A DNA stretch of 64,000 bases from assembly GCA_025454405.1 (NCBI GenBank), contig JALOON010000046.1, positions 1-64,000 of the forward strand, in the 5' to 3' direction. The notes under the pieces were generated by a model, which made no database searches, was not told where the DNA came from, and saw nothing but the letters and a program-made list of their open reading frames with translations. Shown here in pieces: positions 62,532 to 64,000 of this stretch (positions within the stretch are counted from its first letter, which is position 1; every line of letters starts with the position of its first letter). This DNA comes from Oscillatoriaceae cyanobacterium Prado104 (GTDB taxonomy: Bacteria; Cyanobacteriota; Cyanobacteriia; Cyanobacteriales; Microcoleaceae). The translations under genes were made by a program, and so were the position numbers.

Positions 62532-64000
62532 ATGAGTTGGTTAGGTAGAGAACTGGAAAATTGCGATATTGAAGAGTCAGCAAATCCTGACAGCAAGGTA
62601 ACAGTTGAAGGGCGAAAAACTGGTTATCCCCGCCCTCAATTGCGCCGGGGCAATTGGATTTGTCTTAACGGTTTGTGGAGGTTTGCATGCGACGATCGCG
62701 GCAAGTGGGTGCAGCCGATCGATATTCCTGAATGGACTCACTCGATCGAAGTGCCCTTCGCCCCAGAATCGGCAAAAAGCGGGATCGGGGACACGAATTT
62801 TCACCCTAACTGCTGGTACGATCGCGAGTTTGACGTGCCGCAAGCAGAGGGCCGAGTTTTGCTGCACTTCGGGGCGGTAGACTACCGCGCCCGCGTTTGG
62901 GTGAACGGTCAATTCGTCATCGAACACGAAGGGGGTCACACTCCTTTCACCGCTGACATTACAGCAGTTGTGAACCCCACCGGGCCGCAGCGGGTGACAG
63001 TCTGGGCCCAAGATGACCCGCAAGATTTGGCCAAGCCCCGCGGCAAGCAAGATTGGCAAGTGGAACCCCACAGCATCTGGTATCCGCGCACCACGGGCAT
63101 TTGGCAGACGGTGTGGGTAGAATTGGTGCCGCACACTTATATCGCTCGCATCCGGTGGACTCCGCAGTTTGAACGCTGGGAAATCGGCTTTGAGGCGTTT
63201 GTTGCGGGCGATCGCACTTCGGGAATTCAGATTAAAGTTAAACTGTCGATCGGCTGTTTGCTGCTGGTCAACGACACCTACGAAGTCATCAACGGCGAAA
63301 TCCACCGCCGCATTGCGCTGTCCGATCCGGGTATCGATGACTACCGCAACGAACTGCTGTGGAGTCCCGAAAAACCTACATTAATCAACGCTCAAGTGCA
63401 GTTGTGGGCCGACGGCAAACTGCTCGACGAGGTAAAATCTTATACCGCCATGCGGACGGTCAGCATCCAGCGCGATCGGTTCATGCTGAACGGCCGCCCC
63501 TACTATTTGCGGCTGGTACTCGACCAAGGCTACTGGCCCGACACGCTAATGACCGCCCCCTCCGACGAAGCATTGCGCCGCGATGTCGAATTAGTCAAAG
63601 CAATGGGCTTCAACGGCGTCCGCAAACACCAAAAAATCGAAGACCCCCGATTTTTGTACTGGGCCGACACCCTCGGCTTGCTAGTTTGGGAAGAAATGCC
63701 CAGCGCCTACCGCTTCACTCCCAAAGCCGTCGAACGGCTGACGCGGGAATGGACCGAAGTAATCGATCGCGACGCCAGCCACCCCTGCATCGTCGTCTGG
63801 GTGCCCTTCAACGAATCCTGGGGAGTGCCGAATTTAGTCGAAGCCCAAGCCCACCGCAACTACGTACAAGCCCTTTATTTCCTCACCAAAACCCTCGATC
63901 CGACTCGCCCGGTAATCGGCAACGACGGCTGGGAAAGTACGGATACCGACATCCTCGCCATCCACGACTACGACAACAACCCGCACACATTGGCAAAACG
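62532..64000 (+). CDS. Glycoside hydrolase family 2 protein (3' end outside the window)
   Basis: At least 489 codons, open to the window end, so incomplete. Sugar-binding N-domain: [41 protein letters not shown]. Immunoglobulin-like middle: [18 protein letters not shown]-barrel: [34 protein letters not shown] and [15 protein letters not shown], whose Glu (about residue 435) is the general acid/base. Like beta-galactosidase/glucuronidase in GH2, it cleaves beta-linked sugars. There is no signal peptide, so it seems cytoplasmic. ATG 62532; GTG six bases earlier also possible. Confidence 0.88.
   Translation, partial: MSWLGRELENCDIEESANPDSKVTVEGRKTGYPRPQLRRGNWICLNGLWRFACDDRGKWVQPIDIPEWTHSIEVPFAPESAKSGIGDTNFHPNCWYDREFDVPQAEGRVLLHFGAVDYRARVWVNGQFVIEHEGGHTPFTADITAVVNPTGPQRVTVWAQDDPQDLAKPRGKQDWQVEPHSIWYPRTTGIWQTVWVELVPHTYIARIRWTPQFERWEIGFEAFVAGDRTSGIQIKVKLSIGCLLLVNDTYEVINGEIHRRIALSDPGIDDYRNELLWSPEKPTLINAQVQLWADGKLLDEVKSYTAMRTVSIQRDRFMLNGRPYYLRLVLDQGYWPDTLMTAPSDEALRRDVELVKAMGFNGVRKHQKIEDPRFLYWADTLGLLVWEEMPSAYRFTPKAVERLTREWTEVIDRDASHPCIVVWVPFNESWGVPNLVEAQAHRNYVQALYFLTKTLDPTRPVIGNDGWESTDTDILAIHDYDNNPHTLAK

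Overview
The window looks like chromosomal DNA of a filamentous, non-heterocystous cyanobacterium of the Oscillatoria/Microcoleus/Phormidium type. Visible support: the HIP1 octamer GCGATCGC and its GATCG core recur throughout; there are NtcB/CnaT-type nitrate regulators, a cyanobacterial-type many-PAS histidine kinase with an ethylene-receptor-like membrane domain, and several Uma2 genes; and intergenic DNA is packed with heptanucleotide short tandem repeats (AAGGAAG, GGGAATT, TTGACAG, CAAAACT, TTTTAGA, GACTAAT and others), a known hallmark of such genomes. The species assignment is inference. No rRNA, CRISPR array, prophage or transposase was found.

Layout. 0-3.6 kb: a potassium channel with an added zinc ribbon, a terD gene broken by an in-frame UGA, and a RecF/OLD-like ATPase overlapping a TOPRIM-like DUF4276 gene. 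3.8-7.7 kb: a 1270-residue ethylene-receptor-like sensor kinase. 7.9-11.3 kb: a nitrate-assimilation control block, ntcB-cnaT-mobA, with a textbook NtcA promoter. 11.3-14.9 kb: a pentapeptide-repeat gene with a duplicated 5' region, a class V aminotransferase and a membrane-anchored EEP-fold hydrolase. 14.9-21.6 kb: a defence block on the minus strand (a phosphorothioation-associated protein, a MazG-like pyrophosphatase, a Uma2 nuclease, a DndD-like SMC ATPase, a small protein and a Dnd-type restriction helicase) without dndA/B/C/E in the window, followed by a Uma2 remnant. 22-24 kb: a phasin-like gene with a clear terminator, SRP RNA, YciI, a 2'-5' RNA ligase-like gene, tRNA-Thr and tRNA-Tyr. 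24-28.2 kb: an ABC exporter, a TetR regulator and a cytochrome P450 on one strand.

29-53 kb: a large exopolysaccharide locus with about ten glycosyltransferase-like genes, an SDR epimerase, an FkbM methyltransferase, a Wzx flippase, a Wzy/ligase-like membrane protein, a Wza-like export protein and a Wzc-like co-polymerase/kinase, with a single-domain response regulator just downstream. Together they can build, flip, polymerise, length-control and export a complex, possibly methylated and fucosylated polymer. 53-58 kb: housekeeping genes (coiled-coil protein, phosphodiester glycosidase, SpoU/TrmH methyltransferase, aldo/keto reductase). 58.8-64 kb: a glycosyltransferase, UDP-galactopyranose mutase, a STAS protein and a GH2 glycosidase that runs off the window, suggesting galactofuranose-containing glycan metabolism.

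The most interesting items are the ethylene-receptor-like kinase that lacks the copper-binding cysteine and carries an intergenic repeat mosaic in frame inside a PAS region; the incomplete Dnd-type defence cluster; the ATPase/DUF4276 pair; the terD nonsense codon; and the repeat mosaics that sit directly against several start codons.
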